This document shows positions 4,047-5,132 of a stretch of DNA of 5,132 nt, in pieces. The stretch is from an uncultured Clostridia bacterium. Lineage in GTDB: Bacteria; Bacillota; Clostridia; Christensenellales; UBA1242. How positions within the stretch are numbered: the stretch's first letter is position 1; every line of letters begins with the position of its first letter. Where the stretch lies: positions 1-5,132 of the forward strand of contig CALWKJ010000065.1 in the NCBI GenBank assembly GCA_944381225.1, given 5' to 3'. Under the pieces are notes generated by a model. It was given only the letters and a program-made list of their open reading frames with translations. It was not told the origin of the DNA and ran no database searches. Position numbers and translations under genes: made by a program.

Positions 4047-5132
4047 ATGGTAGAAGTATTATTAAATGTTTTGGCTGTTATCGGCATCATCGTAGTTGGT
4101 GGTTTTGTTGTTGTGTTTTTAGGCAATCTTCTTTTAAGTGTTTTAGACAGCGAATCAAGGGCTAAAAAAGAGGAAAAAGACAGTGAAGTTTATCAAGCAC
4201 AGCAAATTACATACAGTAAAGAACCTGTTGTTGAACAACCAAAATTGCTTGAAGAGCAAAATGCTGTACAAGAAGAATATCAGGATGTTGATTTAGATAA
4301 AGCACAACAAGAAGAAGAAATGTTAAACAAAAGTCAACTTGATGAAGAATATGCAAAACTTGAACAAGAAAAAGAAGCTTTTAGACAAGAAAGACTTAAA
4401 TTTATTGAAGAGAAAGAGAAGCTTGAACAACAAAAAGCTCAAAGTCAAGATAATGAAGATGACAAACAAGAAGTTCAAACTAGTGAGAAGGAAGAAGGGG
4501 AAACAGACGATGAGTTTGACCTTGATGATTTGTTCCTTGAAGACGAAGAAGAATTTTTGAAACAACTTGATGAAAATGATGAAAAAACCGAGGATACTGC
4601 CGGAGAAAAAGCTGATGAAACAGTAGAAGAATCAGCTGATGAAACAGTAGAAGAACCAGTTGATGAAGTTGTTGAAGAACCAGCCGATGAAGTTGTTGAA
4701 GAACCTGTTGATGAGGTTGCTGAACAATTACATGAAGGTGAAACAGAAGAAGAAAGTTCTAAAGAAGAAGTAGAAAACGATAAAATTAAAGAGCTTGAAG
4801 ACGAAATTGCAAAACAAAAAGCAGAACTTGAAGAATATAGAAAAAGAGTTGAGGAAGCTGAGAATAAACTTCAACAAGAACCAACAAGTGATGCAAATTT
4901 AACTCTTGAAGAATACGAAGAAAGATTGGAAACATTAACTCAAAGATTAAAAGCAAATGACAAAGATCTTAAAGCTGTGAAAAAAGAATATTTACCACTT
5001 GCAAGAGTTAAAAAGAGTTTGGAAAATGACAAAAAGAAACTTCGTAGAAAAGAAGCGTTAGTTGCAAAACAAAAAGTTGTTTTATATGGAGTTAACAATT
5101 ACGGCGACATTGATGAAGAAAAAGCTAAGAAA
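4047..5132 (+). CDS. Membrane-anchored acidic coiled-coil protein of unknown function (3' end beyond window)
   Basis: The frame is open for 362 codons to the window edge, so the gene is truncated by the window only. ATG at 4047 follows GAGAGG (4032-4037) by 9 nt. I do not recognise the family. Residues about 4-32 form one hydrophobic helix; Arg/Lys after it (38-44) and none before predict an outside N-terminus and a cytoplasmic body. Then come a charged predicted coiled coil (about 85-133), a very acidic, probably disordered region (about 135-242) with the cluster FDLDDLFLEDEEEF (157-170) and an octapeptide repeat (189-227), a second coiled coil (about 243-278), and a strongly basic helical stretch (about 300-345). 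The visible part ends VVLYGVNNYGDIDEEKAKK. An N-terminal anchor plus a cytoplasmic coiled coil recalls EzrA-like division proteins or scaffolds, but no family motif supports that. Nothing links it functionally to ssrA. Confidence 0.85.
   Translation, partial: MVEVLLNVLAVIGIIVVGGFVVVFLGNLLLSVLDSESRAKKEEKDSEVYQAQQITYSKEPVVEQPKLLEEQNAVQEEYQDVDLDKAQQEEEMLNKSQLDEEYAKLEQEKEAFRQERLKFIEEKEKLEQQKAQSQDNEDDKQEVQTSEKEEGETDDEFDLDDLFLEDEEEFLKQLDENDEKTEDTAGEKADETVEESADETVEEPVDEVVEEPADEVVEEPVDEVAEQLHEGETEEESSKEEVENDKIKELEDEIAKQKAELEEYRKRVEEAENKLQQEPTSDANLTLEEYEERLETLTQRLKANDKDLKAVKKEYLPLARVKKSLENDKKKLRRKEALVAKQKVVLYGVNNYGDIDEEKAKK
4611..4727 (+). repeat. 24-bp in-frame tandem repeat coding (A/V)DE(T/V)VEE(P/S)
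   Basis: Nearly five units of 24 bp start at 4611, 4635, 4659, 4683 and 4707. The peptides are ADETVEES, ADETVEEP, VDEVVEEP, ADEVVEEP and VDEVAEQ. Units 1 and 2 differ at a single base (TCA or CCA as the last codon), pointing to a recent duplication, and unit 5 is the most divergent. The repeat lies in the acidic linker of the anchored coiled-coil protein and may vary in copy number between strains. Confidence 0.9.

Noticed and set aside
4323..4565. Overlapping open frames on both strands (minus 4323-4565, plus 4339-4560)
   Set aside because: They lie inside the long gene from 4047, and their Phe/Leu- or Lys-rich products are what the Glu/Lys/Gln-rich coding sequence gives in other frames.
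4611..4727. CRISPR-like array
   Set aside because: The periodic units are 24 bp, contiguous, in frame and without spacers, so this is a protein-coding tandem repeat.

Overview
This is an AT-rich window with tightly packed genes on the + strand. It carries the order secG - rnr - smpB - ssrA, a linkage typical of Bacillota (Firmicutes). The standard genetic code fits: Trp is TGG in secG and no TGA is read through in any gene. Base composition and gene style suggest a low-GC, probably uncultured, Bacillota lineage. The sequence alone does not allow a genus.

Layout. Bases 1-80 hold what may be the last codons of an upstream gene and a clear intrinsic terminator. Bases 115-193 hold two sigma-A-like promoters, of which the second (TTGACT-N17-TATACT with an extended -10) is strong. 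They drive a two-gene operon: a 74-residue two-helix membrane protein of unknown function starting at TTG (221-445), then secG (455-760). A noncoding stretch (761-1022) follows, with short ACTGCAAA-type repeats, a hairpin and an intrinsic terminator at 922-954 that closes the operon. rnr (RNase R, 1023-3113) starts without a recognisable Shine-Dalgarno site. smpB (3182-3637) has a good ribosome binding site, and ssrA (tmRNA, 3645-3989) starts 7 nt after the smpB stop. The last gene (4047 to beyond the window end) encodes a membrane-anchored, very acidic coiled-coil protein with an octapeptide repeat that I do not recognise.

Function. SecG is the accessory subunit of the SecYEG translocon. RNase R, SmpB and tmRNA together form the trans-translation module. 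SmpB and alanyl-tmRNA rescue ribosomes stalled on nonstop mRNA and add a degradation tag, here (A)ANNNNAVAMAA, while RNase R degrades the defective message. Having all three in a row is a compact arrangement of a known system rather than a new one. The least described parts are the small membrane protein paired with secG and the anchored acidic coiled-coil protein after ssrA.
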